Part shown: positions 1-10,123 of the stretch, piece by piece
Layout of the letters: every line of letters begins with the position of its first letter
Position numbering within the stretch: the first letter of the stretch is position 1
Program-made: the position numbers and the translations under genes
The notes under the pieces: generated by a model
Told to the model about the DNA's origin: nothing
Databases searched by the model: none
Seen by the model: the letters and a program-made list of their open reading frames with translations, nothing else
Assembly: GCA_015227615.1 (NCBI GenBank)
Contig: JAALGZ010000049.1
Coordinates: forward strand, 62,001 to 126,000
DNA: 64,000 nt
From: Labyrinthula sp. Ha
Lineage: Eukaryota; Sar; Bigyra; Labyrinthulida; Labyrinthulaceae
Direction of reading: 5' to 3'

Positions 1-1890
1 TCAGAATATAGCTCAATTTCATCCAAACAAAATACCCAGTTCATGGTAATTTTAGATCTCAATCTGGGCTCTTCAAGAGATAAATTAACAACCAACGACT
101 TTAACTTACTCACTCCTTCTTGCGTTTTGTTACTTATAGGAAAAAATTTTAAGTCATAATCCTCATTTTCCTTTAACATAACTTCAGTATTTCTACCTAC
201 AATAGTTTTTGCAACTATTTCATCTGCCTTCTGAAGCTGGTTTTGACGTATTTCTTCATCTTGTGATAATAAATCCAAACCCGTACCCACAAGAACAACC
301 ACAGATTCATCAATAAAAACACTTATCGTTCTCAACCAATATTTTAACTCTTTTTCAGCTGTCATCGCTTTTTCCGTATCTTCAGAGATAAGATCTCTTA
401 TATTAAATACAACCAAATACAAACCATTTCTCGTAAGAAACAAATGATGCAATGGAAAGTAAACTGATTGTCCACCTGTATCCCAAATTGAACACTTGAG
501 ACTAACATTTGGTGTATTTAAAATAATCTTTTCATGTCTGGGAATTAATTTCTGCAAATGCTCTTTACCAAGAACCTGAGGTCTCCGTTTTCTTAGATAA
601 TCTGATACATTTCCTCGCGACAATATTGTTTCAGAACCTGTACTGTTAACTCTTTGCATACTTATATCTGTCTTTTCCTTCAGCACCATTCCCACATCAG
701 ATGCGGATCTAACAGGACCAGCTCCATTCACGTCAATGGCTCTTTCCTGAGGAGGTGGATCACTCTTTACCGCTGTTGAACCTCTTCCTTTATTTTTTGC
801 TCTATTTTTATACCTAAAGCGTCCAAGCATAAATCCACCAATTTGAGAGGATCCAAAAATTCTACTTCGGGTTTGAAGAATTGAGGGTTCTTTTTTGGGT
901 ACCACTCTTTGTTGTGGTTGTTGTGAAGCTTCTGTATGTCTGGTTGATTGTAGCTCTTCAAAAGCTTTGTCTAATCCCTGAGCTACAAGAAATTTTGTAT
1001 GATGATATTGATCTGTACCGGTATGTGAAAATTGATTGTCTGCATTTTCTGGTACAATATTAACTTGCGCTTGAGTTAAATCAATTCCAACTGTTGACTT
1101 AGCCAAAGGTTCAAATGGCTCATTCAAAAGAGAACGAAGAGTACTTGACTTTCCAGCTAAACTAGGACCTACAATCATAACCTTTATTCTATTCCAAACT
1201 TGTGTGTTTCCATCTGAAGCTAAACTTTTAAGGTAAACTTTTCTTCGTAAGGCTTCGTTTTGGTTTAATTTTTCATGAATGCAGGTAAAAATTGTTACCA
1301 AATTGGGATCACTCACTCCAAGAAGCAATTTAATTAACGTGTGGTTATGTTCAAGTGCTTCTGAAATCTTCATGAGACCTTGTTTTGAAAATGAGTTTCC
1401 AAGCAAACTAAAACGTAACAATAACGATGTGGAAAATACTTAATGTAAGCTAGCGATTTATTCACTTTGATTAAGTGAGTCAAAGACTTTATATGCTCGT
1501 CTTTTAAGCCACATTTATTCAACCTAAATTTAAATGAAAAGAAAAGTGTTTTACACCAGACTTACGATTGTTGTATTTTTTTCGATTCCACTACATAGAA
1601 CTTTGAAGTTTTTTGCGTCAAATGTTCCATTTACAAAACTAAAGTAGTCAGTAAACTTTACCAAAATTACCTCAGAGCTTTCACTTTCGTATTATGCTTA
1701 ATAATTTCTTCAAACTTTTTTAACCATCTTATTGAAGGTGCACTTTTTCTGCAACATTCGCGAAAACTAAAGACTTATATAACATACCGTGAAAATACTT
1801 TATACTCGGTTTTCCTTGTCTTATAGCTTCTAAACCTCCTTCATAGTTACCGGGATGGTACCATAACGGGTTGGTAAATTGAAAGTACAT
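1..1890 (-). CDS. Roco-family protein, LRR repeats plus Roc GTPase domain (3' part beyond window)
   Basis: Signalling GTPase of the Roco type, partial because it runs off the left edge. The main exon (1-1407) is open throughout. It encodes the last LRR and then a Roc domain with P-loop GPSLAGKSST (about 1146-1169), switch-I-like TVGIDL, G3 motif WDTGGQ (about 465-480), HHLFL, and a G4-like VGTGLDL. About 150 residues of basic, Ser/Gln-rich sequence are inserted between the G2 and G3 motifs. Upstream exons 1440-1523, 1555-1638, 1671-1766 and 1799-1890 each encode one ribonuclease-inhibitor-type LRR. Introns are 1408-1439, 1524-1554, 1639-1670 and 1767-1798 (32, 31, 32, 32 nt), all splitting a codon after its second base. 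A COR domain is expected beyond position 1. The start is uncertain: the ATG at 1890 is the earliest clear one, and further LRR exons may lie upstream. Splicing is inferred from repeat continuity. Confidence 0.75.
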
Positions 1891-2611
1891 CTAGGAGTCC
1901 AAAAGTTAAACTTCGTTTCCACCCTGTAAAAAAAAACAAGTTCTGTTGTTCTTTTCCCTTTCAAAACTGCAGGTTAAATAAAAAGTGGCACTGAACTCAG
2001 TAGATAAATATTTGATTCTTATATTTCCGAGAAGAATATGCAGTGATGGAATTTATATGAAGTGGGGCTGATAGCTATCAAGGTTCTCGATAGGATGGTG
2101 TACTTTTTCCTCTAGAGTTGAATTTTGTAGTTTGACTTCTTTGTCCCGATTTCAAATAATGAATCGACTATATAGCGTTTGCTGCTCGCAAAACACCGAT
2201 GTTTCCGATAACCGTTGAATTCTCATTTCTTATCATATCAGAAGTGTTTAAAGCTTAGATTCTTAGACATAAACTTCGAAGTCAAAGAGAATTTAGTCCT
2301 ACAGTAGGTTTTGTTGTTTGTTTGAGAGAGACACAAAGAAAAAATAAAAAGCTCACGAAAACATAATTTTATTGCTGGAAACACATTAATTTTTCGATTC
2401 TGAGGAGTATATTGTTGGTTTGGAAGATTTTGACGAGATAATATCGAATCTTGCGTGCTTTTCAGACGTGAAATGTTGTTACAAAATTCAATAGTGCATA
2501 ATCTATCAAATGGAAGAGTAAAAACTTTTACGCTTAATTCTCCAGGAATCAGTTCTAAATTCTTAAAATACTTTTCACACTTTTGATAAATATTCTTCAG
2601 GGAAGAATAGT

Positions 2612-2843
2612 AGTCGGATTTGAGTTATTGACGATTTATCAATCAGAAATTTCCCCATGTTTTTCTTATTGATTGATTCTGATAGTTATCCAATCATTTT
2701 GGTTGATTATAGATATTTAATTGAAAGTCAAACTAGAGTCGGAATCATTTAATGCGAACCAAATTCCCCGTTTTGTTATTGATAATCAGAGTGGAAGCAA
2801 AAATCAAGTAGAAATTGTCAAATTTTACCAAGCCCAACCTCTA
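2612..2843. repeat. Dispersed short inverted-repeat family, copy 1
   Basis: Begins with AGTCGGATTTGAG and contains TTTCCCCATGTTTTTCTTAT followed by a CCAATCATTTTGGTTG-like stretch. The same order of motifs occurs at 61009-61480. The right end, TTTTACCAAGCCCAACC, resembles the inverted left end. It looks like a MITE-type or other non-autonomous element. Ends are approximate and no target duplication was established. Confidence 0.4.
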
Positions 2844-3225
2844 ATTGTGACATAAGCCTCAATCATAGCGACAGTTTAGGAGAAACAAAGAAACAAAGCA
2901 ATGAGCTCTGAGTGGGTTACTTTTCCCTAGCCAATACCTCCTCAAGTAGAAAGCTTTCTGATGATAAATATTTCATATCACCTAGAGACTAAATTTTCTA
3001 AAAAGAACATTTCTTTAATCAAGTCGGGTAATTACTTTCGAATTACTAAAATTTAGATTAACTAGAATTTTACCCAAAGACATACTGAAAAACCTAACAA
3101 AAAACTCTCGGGTTTCAGATATTGGTCTGTTGAACTAAGAAAATTGTGGTAGCCTTCCATTTTCCTTTTGGGCATGATGTATTTTGTGGTCACAAATGTC
3201 TGACGGAAAAGTTCCCAACAACATT

Positions 3226-3355
3226 AAAACGTGCCGGGGGGTTGTTTTAGTGGGTTCAAGTCCCACACGACGCAAGAAAGGGCTTGGGCCAGATGTCCTC
3301 CTTGTAAGACCGAAGGGTTTTCAACCTCCGAGTAGGCCCCCAAATAAAAAAAAAA
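3226..3355 (+). mobile_element. tRNA-related SINE, copy 1
   Basis: About 130 bp, nearly identical to 18966-19091. It carries GTGGGTTCAAGTCCCAC, a perfect 5-bp stem with a 7-nt loop matching a tRNA T arm and pol III box B. A conserved unique body and an A-rich tail follow. The element is flanked by the 9-bp direct repeat AACAACATT (3217-3225 and 3356-3364), as expected for LINE-driven insertion. The box-B core lies unusually close to the 5' end, so this may be a very compact SINE or a 5'-truncated one. Confidence 0.7.
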
Positions 3356-4106
3356 AACAACATTGTGACTGAGGATATATACCGGTATTATTTTTTAATA
3401 GAGATATTGCGCTGGCATGGTTTACTTATTCATATATATTATATTTGAACAATAAATGATACCAAGCTACCAAAGCGTATTAGCGCCTCGTTACCTTCCA
3501 ATCAATATAACTATATCTACAAAACTTAGGCGAAAATTTTGCTTTAAAAAATGAATCATCTTAGTAAAGTTTGTTCCATCCTGGCCACAATTAAACTTTT
3601 AAGAAGCACTGCACATCATCGAGTTAAGCGCTAGATTAAGTTAACACTTTTCCTTAAACGAAAAATTAATTCCAGATGATGATAAAACAAAGCACACTTA
3701 TTCTATACAAGGATTCGTTTGCTGCAGTAAATTATGTACTAGGTTACTAGGAGTGCAAGGTTAGAAAAACATAATCAATATGTCTAAGCTACTCTGAGCT
3801 ACAGAGAAAGGTGCCTTCTTTATTGCATATTAATGTTTCATAATAGGTTACACTTAGATAAAATGTATTGCTTTATCTGGTCTATTTGATACATATAATT
3901 TTCATGCTCATAGGCCATGATAAGAGCGCGTGTCCTATTATGGGACTCCCATCTATTTTTCAATCTTTCAGTACAATATAATCTATACTCTGAAGCATTT
4001 TTCATAGGTTAATATCATTTCGGGATATGCCCAAAATTATATTCCAATTGAATTATTGCAATAGAAAAGCTTGAATCGAGGAAAATCAAGAGCATAAACT
4101 TTCCCA

Positions 4107-4922
4107 ATGTTTAATCAAATTCTGCGCGTTTCAAAGCCTTTTAAATCCATAAACTCTTTCAAGAATCTGCAAAAACGATTCTCTGGTGGTATAGTTCAAC
4201 ATCGTGATACTTCAGACAACAACTCGTCAACTCCGTTTGACTTCACTATAGAAAACTACGAACGCGTTAACACAATTCTGGCAAAATATCCGTCAAATTA
4301 TAAACAATCAGCCTGCATTCCACTCTTAGACCTGGCCCAGAGACAAAATAATAATTTTTTAACTTTAGCTGCCATGGACAAAGTTGCAGAAATCATTGGA
4401 GTTAACCCAATGCGTGTATACGAAGTTGCTACCTTCTACACTATGTTTAATAGAGAAAAAGTGGGAAAATATTTCATTCAACTTTGTGGAACAACCCCAT
4501 GCCAAGCATGTGGATCAGATAACATTAAGAAAACTATTCAAGATCACTTAGGGTTAAAACCTGGTCAGGAGCATTCTGATGACGGGCTTTTTACCTTGCG
4601 TGAAGTTGAATGTTTAGGTGCTTGTGTTAATGCACCTATGATCCAGTTAAATGATGATTTTTATGAGCAGCTTACACCCAAAACAACAGTTGAGTTGCTT
4701 GAAGCTTGTAAGAAAGGAAATCCGCCTAAGATGAACAAGTGGGGAAGTTTGCCTATGAACGGACAGCTCAGCTGTGAAGGACCACAAGGAAAGACAAGTT
4801 TGAAGGGTGAGCACATTGATTTGTCCAAATTTATGAGAGATGATTCTGAACTAAAACCAGAAACATCAAAGGAGGGGTACTTAAGTCCTGAGCAGTTAAA
4901 AAAGCAAATGTACTACGATTAA
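4107..4922 (+). CDS. NDUFV2: NADH:ubiquinone oxidoreductase 24 kDa subunit, mitochondrial
   Basis: Matrix-arm subunit of respiratory complex I that carries the N1a [2Fe-2S] cluster next to the FMN subunit. It is 271 residues and intronless. The first ~28 residues are basic, lack acidic residues and are rich in Phe, Ser and Lys (including RVSKPFK and LQKRFSG), as in a mitochondrial presequence. The thioredoxin-like domain has the four cluster ligands Cys127, Cys132 (CGTTPC), Cys169 and Cys173 (ECLGACVNAP). The family signatures YEVATFYTMF and REVECLGACVNAP are both present. The tail ends close to YLSPEQLKKQM. The start is the first ATG, giving the presequence directly. The stop is TAA. It converges on the next gene with 73 bp between stops. 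The presence of a complex I subunit implies a mitochondrion with at least part of the respiratory chain. Confidence 0.95.
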   Translation: MFNQILRVSKPFKSINSFKNLQKRFSGGIVQHRDTSDNNSSTPFDFTIENYERVNTILAKYPSNYKQSACIPLLDLAQRQNNNFLTLAAMDKVAEIIGVNPMRVYEVATFYTMFNREKVGKYFIQLCGTTPCQACGSDNIKKTIQDHLGLKPGQEHSDDGLFTLREVECLGACVNAPMIQLNDDFYEQLTPKTTVELLEACKKGNPPKMNKWGSLPMNGQLSCEGPQGKTSLKGEHIDLSKFMRDDSELKPETSKEGYLSPEQLKKQMYYD

Positions 4923-4995
4923 ACTTAAGAATTGCGCTTCAGCTACTCAAAACTTTAAGCTTTAACTGCACCTACCTGCTTTATATTCCAACAGC

Positions 4996-5982
4996 TTAAA
5001 TTATTTCATCCATATCCATTGATAACGAGGTTTCGAAGCTATCTTCGATAGTTTTTTGGAGGGAAACCTCCTTTACCCTATCGCATCCATATTTCCCAGC
5101 TATTTCATGGCATCTTGATTTACACGGCTTAAACTGTGAGTGGCATTTTTTTATGCACTTGTTGTGAACAGCTGTCGGGCCTGAACACTCTTCTTTGCAC
5201 TTTTCCATTCTCTGTTCTCTTTCGACATAGCCAAACTTGGGTTCATCCTTACAGCGGTTTTCACACCTAGTTTTTCGGCATCTTCTTCTACATAGTTTCT
5301 CTCTTTCCTTTCTACACGAAGCTGACCGTGCACATTTGGGTTTAATTTTGGCGTTACAGGATGCGTTGCAATCTTCCTCTTCACACCCAAGTTGATGCTC
5401 GAACTTTTTATTCAACTTATTGCCCAGTTTGGGCGTCATTGGTAAAACTTGTTCCGGAATGTCATCTTCTTCATCTTCCTCAATTGAATCATCCCTCTCT
5501 TCCGTTTCCTCTTTTTCTTTGCCAAATTCCCCCAAAGAACCAAGGCTGAAAGTGCTTGGAAACCAATTTATGAGACCTTCTTCATCACTCGCAGAGGTTT
5601 GTAATGATCTTCTTCCAGAAAAATCCTGATCTTCATCTGTGAAGGTCAAAATACTTAAAGGCTGGAAAACGTTGATGCCAACTAAGCTCATAATAGAGAA
5701 ACAAACCGTTAAACACCACAAGTAAAAAGCGGCTTTAAACAGCAACCTTCGAATAGAAGAGTATCGGTTGTGTTTCATATTGTAAGTAAATTGCATAAGA
5801 GATGTTCTAGTTGAAGGAAAAGTATTTGCGATAGCACTAAGAATAGGGCCAAGCTTTGCCTTGTTTATTTTCTCCTTTTGTCTTTTTCTTCTACTTGGTA
5901 CTTTATAGTTTGAAGAAGGCAAACAATCAGTGACAATCAGAGAATCGTCATCGGATGTTTCTTTTCGTCTTTCAGTTGTCAT
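4996..5982 (-). CDS. Unrecognised single-pass membrane protein with a Cys-rich C-terminal region
   Basis: 328 residues, intronless; I do not recognise the family. Order: a basic N-terminal tail (residues 1-82, with RRKRQKEK), one hydrophobic segment at about 84-106 followed by a polar region, a strongly acidic stretch at about 152-175, then a basic Cys-rich region at 200-300. That last region has 16 cysteines, many spaced CxxxC (for example CEEEDCNASC, CRRRCRKTRC, CIKKC). The basic N-terminus and lone membrane segment suggest a type II protein with its Cys-rich part in the lumen or outside, where it would form disulfides; metal binding is also possible. The tail is acidic (DMDEII). Stop TAA. 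It is divergent from WDR12, sharing a 318-bp upstream region. The gene model is a clean open frame, so its existence is likely; the function is unknown. Confidence 0.75.
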   Translation of the reverse strand: MTTERRKETSDDDSLIVTDCLPSSNYKVPSRRKRQKEKINKAKLGPILSAIANTFPSTRTSLMQFTYNMKHNRYSSIRRLLFKAAFYLWCLTVCFSIMSLVGINVFQPLSILTFTDEDQDFSGRRSLQTSASDEEGLINWFPSTFSLGSLGEFGKEKEETEERDDSIEEDEEDDIPEQVLPMTPKLGNKLNKKFEHQLGCEEEDCNASCNAKIKPKCARSASCRKEREKLCRRRCRKTRCENRCKDEPKFGYVEREQRMEKCKEECSGPTAVHNKCIKKCHSQFKPCKSRCHEIAGKYGCDRVKEVSLQKTIEDSFETSLSMDMDEII

Positions 5983-6300
5983 TGGGGATAATTTGTAGGA
6001 GAGTTCGAAATCGAAAGTGGCGCAAAAGCAAACTTGGCGTCCTTGTAGATAAAAGAGTAGAGCAGGCTAGGACAAACAAAAAATTGAGTTCAAAGATTGA
6101 GGAAATGTTTTGTCGAAAGTGTATATGTTTTACGTTTTGCTCTTACGTGAATTTGGAAGGATAGTTTACAGAAGAGATGAGTATTCACAAATTTTTGTTC
6201 CAAGTAGTTTTCTTTTGATTCACAAATAATCAATATTGGATTTCTGAAACTTCTTAAAATTTCAATCGCCCAAAAATTAGTGTTCCAAGGAAAGAAAAGA
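5983..6300. promoter_or_regulatory. Divergent intergenic region between the Cys-rich protein gene and WDR12
   Basis: 318 bp between two opposed start codons, so it must hold both promoters and 5' leaders. I see no clear TATA box or repeated motif. The call rests on position only. Confidence 0.4.
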
Positions 6301-7776
6301 ATGGTAGAAAATAACGAGGAATTATCGGAGAATGAGGTGATCCACGATCAAGTTCGTGTTACTTTTACAACTGATATTGAAAAATACAAGTACTTTCGTT
6401 CTTTTTTTTATTTGTTAGAGTAGAAGAAGTATCCATGGCCGTTCCTGCATCATTGGACTCGTTAGGTCTGTCCAAGGTTATAAACCACTTGTGTCAAATA
6501 GAGGAAAATAGCGCAGTAGAGTTTATTTTTGAACATCAGGATTCAAATACTATTATTTCCTCATCTTTAGAATCTTTTCTAAGAAGTAAGTTTCTCTCGT
6601 TAGAGACGGAACTGGCCTTGAAATACTACCCAAAGACTCCTAGACCACAGGGCAACAAATCGGTTTTTGAAGGCAGAAGCTGGTATTCTTGCCTTGCTTT
6701 TGCTCAAAACTACACTATTGTTTCTGGATCTTATAATGGGCGTATTGAAGCCTTTTCTCTTGATGAGAATGATAATTTATCGAAGCATAATTCTTTTTTA
6801 CCCACTTTTCACCAGTCAAATATTATTCTTGGAAAACCCTCTCCGATAAAGAGTATGAAAATGTTCAATCATTCTTCCAGTGACTTTAGTTTACTAGCAG
6901 CTGGTATGAGTTTTAAAGTTTTTCATTCCTAGGTTTGAAAAGTGGACTAGTTTCTTTGTTAGGCTACCCGGATACTAATCCTACAGAAGAGAAACCTGTT
7001 AGATTAGGTTGTTTAAGTGGTCACAAATCAAGTGTTGAAAGTATAGATCTCTTTAGCAACGAAAAAAACATTTTTCTTTGTAGTGGCTCATGGGATAAGA
7101 ACATCGGCATTTTCAGGTTAGACGCCGCTGAACTCAAAGCGAAGACTAATTTGGAAAGAGAAAAGGAGAACTCATTGAAGGTAGGGAATAAGAGAAAGGA
7201 AGTGGAGCAGGGTGAAATTTTACCCATTCATCCGGAGCTTGTATTGTCTGGCCACAGAGATAAGGTATCATCTGTTCAAGTGAGAAATAAAACCTTATAT
7301 TCTGCTGGGTTGGATGTTGCAATTAAGGTCTGGGACATTAATCAAGGTTTAGATTGTAAGCAAACATTGAACGCGAAGAGAGCGGTAACAAGTCTCGATG
7401 TTAGTGCTCATGCAGAAATTCTAGCTAGTTCTCACTCTGATGGTATAATTCGCTTTTGGGATCCTAGAGAAGATGTACAAAGTGTGTTTTCTTCTGAACG
7501 CAGGGTATTTCCACATTATCTCATTACATTTAGGTTCCTTCTAAGTCTTGGGTAAGTGATGTGAATTGGCATTCAGATAATACTAATCTACTAGTCTCGT
7601 GCGATTATAGTGGACAAGTTGTTCTTTGGGATATTCGCTCAGTAAAGCCACTTGAGGTAATTAATGAGTGTCATGGGAGTAAGGCGCTAGCAGTTGGTTT
7701 TGAACCTTCGGGTAAATTCATAATTTCAGCTGGAGCTGATTCAACTATTCGTGCTCACAAGTGGCAAAGTGTTTGA
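6301..7776 (+). CDS. WDR12: Ribosome biogenesis protein WDR12/YTM1, four exons with 29-nt introns
   Basis: Homologue of WDR12 (Ytm1), the nucleolar partner of Pes1 and Bop1 in 60S subunit maturation. Exons are 6301-6389, 6419-6903, 6933-7504 and 7534-7776, giving 462 residues. The three introns are each exactly 29 nt, GT-AG. Spliced residues ~17-85 form the NLE ubiquitin-like domain (QVRVTFTTDIEKYK joined to VEEVSMAVPASLDSLGLS), which binds the AAA ATPase Midasin in known family members. The rest is a WD40 propeller with visible repeats such as LSGHRDKVSSVQVRNKTLYS, IKVWDINQG, IIRFWDPRED and GQVVLWDIRS. Exon 1 was added because it restores the conserved start of the NLE domain; the total coding length is a multiple of three. 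The stop (TGA) lies 24 bp from the stop of the convergent SPATA17 gene. Confidence 0.93.
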
Positions 7777-7800
7777 GAAAATTAGAGATGAAATGTTTAC

Positions 7801-8855
7801 TCAGTCAAAGCTTTGGTTTGTTCTTACTGAAACTAGAAAAGGAATTTTGAACCTTTGCCTTTGTACTCGATTTCTATCCCTTGGATCTATGTAAGGCGAT
7901 CCCTTAGCATGCCCAGGAATGTATCCATCGTAAGGCCAATACTTGTTCTTTACAGTTGTTTGAAATCCTTCATTAGTTAGAAATTTTAACTTGTTCTCTT
8001 TATCAGCTTCTTTGCTCAGAAGTTGTGTTCGATTATACTCATCACTTGCCTGGATTGTCTCCTTGCACCTTTTCTTCAGGATTTTTTTCACTCTTCTTTT
8101 TGCTTTAGGTTTGACTTGACGTAAATAATCCTCCACAGGAAGATCAAACGCTTTAGGAGAATCTTTGATACCTTCTGGTGGGGTGCAATAAACACCCATC
8201 TGTTGTTTTGTTGAGAGGAGATGATGAAAGTTTTTAGCTGTTTTAAGAAATTTCCTTTTCAGTTGTTCCACTTGTCCTACTTTCCACTCTTCTTTTTGTC
8301 TTTCACTTTCTAACTTAAAAACTTCTTGTTGTTGTTTTAATTGACTACAAGTCTGTTCTATGAACATTTTTCTTGAATAAAAGTCAAGTATTGTTCTTCT
8401 GGAAATAAAACCTCTAACAATCTTTTGAACATCGGCTGCCTAAGAGATATTTGAAAACTCAAACTACTTTCTTATCACGCAAAACCTTGTCTCTTTGTTT
8501 TTCTTGTTTGTATTTAAGTCTTCCTTGATACCCTAAAATAAAAACAAATAAGTATAAACCTCTATAATATTTTTGCAGTACAAGTGCATGGTCATTTCTA
8601 ACTGCATTCCACTTCTTCACTTTACGCTGGATTACAGGTGCTGCAGTCTTTTTTCTCTCGAGACGTTTCTTGTACACAAGCTGTCTACCATTTTTCTGGA
8701 TCTCAATAGACGCTAGTTCCTAAGCATTAATTAAGGCAAAATAAAACTTTGTCGCAGATTTCATAATAATTTTCTTCAACAGAAGATCCAAATGTTTTAT
8801 AAAACTATAATATTTGGAATAATAGTGTATTTAGTACCCATGAAACTGTCGCCAT
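7801..8855 (-). CDS. SPATA17: SPATA17-like IQ-motif ciliary protein, five exons
   Basis: Exons 8838-8855, 8748-8804, 8560-8719, 8468-8532 and 7801-8439 (transcription order) give 312 residues, with introns of 33, 28, 27 and 28 nt. The N-terminus MATVSW and the motif ENYYE recall animal SPATA17. Calmodulin-binding IQ motifs follow (VIQRKVKKWNAVR, VLQKYYRGYQGRLK, VQKIVRGFISRR). A conserved block KNFHHLLSTKQQMGVY matches the LLSTKQ motif of SPATA17, and the C-terminus has YWPYDGYIPGHAKG. SPATA17 is a calmodulin-binding axonemal protein of cilia and sperm flagella, so the gene argues for a flagellated stage. All junctions were placed by protein continuity and the summed length is a multiple of three. 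The exon 1 assignment is the least certain. Stop TGA. Confidence 0.8.
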
Positions 8856-9131
8856 GAAAAAGTCAAGTTCCTTTTTCTTCTAACGGTACGAGTTTCGGTT
8901 TAATCTTCATAAACTATTCTGTTTCCTGGATAAGTTTTCTTTCCCTCTTAATGAGCATAACATCTAAGTGATAAGTTTCATATTCTTATTAATACATACT
9001 AGAAGAACTTGAGAAAGATTCTCCAAAAGGTAAGTAACTCATTTGTAAAAGGATAAGTTTATTTTTTAGTTAATAGAATATTATACAATGAGGACATAAA
9101 ATCGTTTTAATCAAGATCCTTTTTTCAAGAA

Positions 9132-9514
9132 TTACTTATCAGCTTTTCCTTTCTTTTTTGGCATAAGTACTGCGTGGATGTTTGGTAAAACACCACCAGA
9201 AGCAATGGTTACTCCGCCCAACAATTTATTCAATTCTTCATCATTTCTGACAGCTAACTGTATATGTCTTGGCGTGATTCTAGTCTTCTTATGGTCTCTT
9301 GCTGCATTTCCTGCTAGCTCAAGAATTTCTGCTGCCAGATATTCCAAGACTGCTGCCATATAAACAGGTGCTCCAGCACCTACTCTTTTGGAATAACCAC
9401 CCTTTTTAAATACCGTGCAATTCTTCCGACTGGAAATTGAAGTCCAGCTTTCGCAGATCTAGTTTGACTTTTTCCTGAAGCTTTGCCTCTTCCTCCTTTT
9501 CCTTTTCCTGACAT
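9132..9514 (-). pseudogene. Histone H2A, copy 1, single-base frameshift
   Basis: Same gene as the intact H2A at 25157-25540, but the T run at 9403-9407 has five T where the intact copy has six. The frame breaks within RYLKKGGY, early in the histone fold. The downstream part (from [20 protein letters not shown]) is otherwise intact and ends KKKGKADK rather than KKKGKAAK. This is either a recent pseudogene or a sequencing error in a homopolymer; the near identity of the copies leaves both open. A hairpin like those at the other histone ends is not obvious downstream. Confidence 0.75.
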
Positions 9515-9730
9515 ATTTTACTCTTTATGTTTGTTTTGGTGAGAATTGGAAGAATCTAGGGTCAGTTCAAATTTCAAAATCAATTTATGCAACAGATGTG
9601 TACATTGTAAGTTTTATATATATTTGAGGCATTCAAGAACTCTTCAGCATTAAAAAAACCAATTTCTGGTTTAAACGGGTTTTAACTGTTGACAAACTAC
9701 AGACAAATTTAATTGAATAAAAAGAAACAA
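9515..9730. promoter_or_regulatory. Shared divergent H2A/H2B promoter, copy 1
   Basis: 216 bp between the two ATGs, conserved almost base for base in the second pair (25541-25756). It contains a TATA-like TTTATATATAT near 9615-9625 and a TTAAAAAAACCAATTT stretch with a CCAAT core near 9650-9665. It would drive coordinated expression of both histones. Confidence 0.6.
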
Positions 9731-10078
9731 ATGGCAAAAACACCAAGTAAGAAAGCAGCAAAAGGACCTGCTAAATCTGATGGGAAGAAAAGAAGTAAAA
9801 GAAGAAAAGAAACTTTTTCCACATATATTATGAGAGTGTTAAAGCAAGTGCATCCTGAGACCAGAATCTCGAAGAAAAGTATGTCTATAATGAATAGTTT
9901 CATTAACGACGTCTTCGAACGAATTGCAACAGAATCTTCTAAACTTGGAAAATATAACTCTAAGCAAACACTTAGTTCACGTGAGGTTCAAACTGCTGTT
10001 AGACTTGTCCTTCCTGGTGAGTTAGCTAAACACGCTGTATCTGAAGGAACAAAAGCTGTTACAAAGTTCAGCTCTTAA
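9731..10078 (+). CDS. Histone H2B, copy 1
   Basis: Core histone, 115 residues, intronless, identical in protein to copy 2. The basic N-terminal tail [20 protein letters not shown] precedes the fold signature [35 protein letters not shown] and the C-terminal [31 protein letters not shown]. The AVTKF ending keeps the lysine that is ubiquitylated in other eukaryotes. The start was set at the ATG that gives the usual MAKTPSKK tail. Stop TAA, with a 3' hairpin 15 bp later. It is divergently paired with H2A. Confidence 0.97.
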   Translation: MAKTPSKKAAKGPAKSDGKKRSKRRKETFSTYIMRVLKQVHPETRISKKSMSIMNSFINDVFERIATESSKLGKYNSKQTLSSREVQTAVRLVLPGELAKHAVSEGTKAVTKFSS

Positions 10079-10092
10079 ATAAAGACATAAAT

Positions 10093-10109
10093 GTGTTTTT
10101 TTAAAACAC
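10093..10109 (+). terminator. H2B 3' hairpin, copy 1
   Basis: GTGTTTT-TTT-AAAACAC: a perfect 7-bp stem with a 3-nt loop, 15 bp after the stop codon. Its position matches the replication-histone 3' stem-loop of other eukaryotes, but the sequence is not the animal consensus. A role in histone mRNA 3' processing is inferred. Confidence 0.45.
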
Positions 10110-10123
10110 GCTGTTTGTGGATA

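Larger units (their letters stand above)
1891..4106. other. Gene-poor stretch with repeats
   Basis: AT-rich sequence with no convincing gene. It may hold further small 5' LRR exons of the Roco gene close to 1900-2000. It does hold one copy of the short inverted-repeat family (2612-2843) and one SINE copy (3226-3355). The last 200 bases form the upstream region of NDUFV2. Confidence 0.5.
9132..10107. repeat. Histone H2A/H2B duplicated block, copy 1
   Basis: 976 bp nearly identical to 25157-26133. I count about three differences: one T in a homopolymer inside H2A, one coding change near the H2A end, and one G/A change in the shared promoter. The similarity stops exactly at the H2A stop codon on one side and inside the H2B 3' hairpin on the other. 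The copies are in the same orientation, 16 kb apart. Confidence 0.9.
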
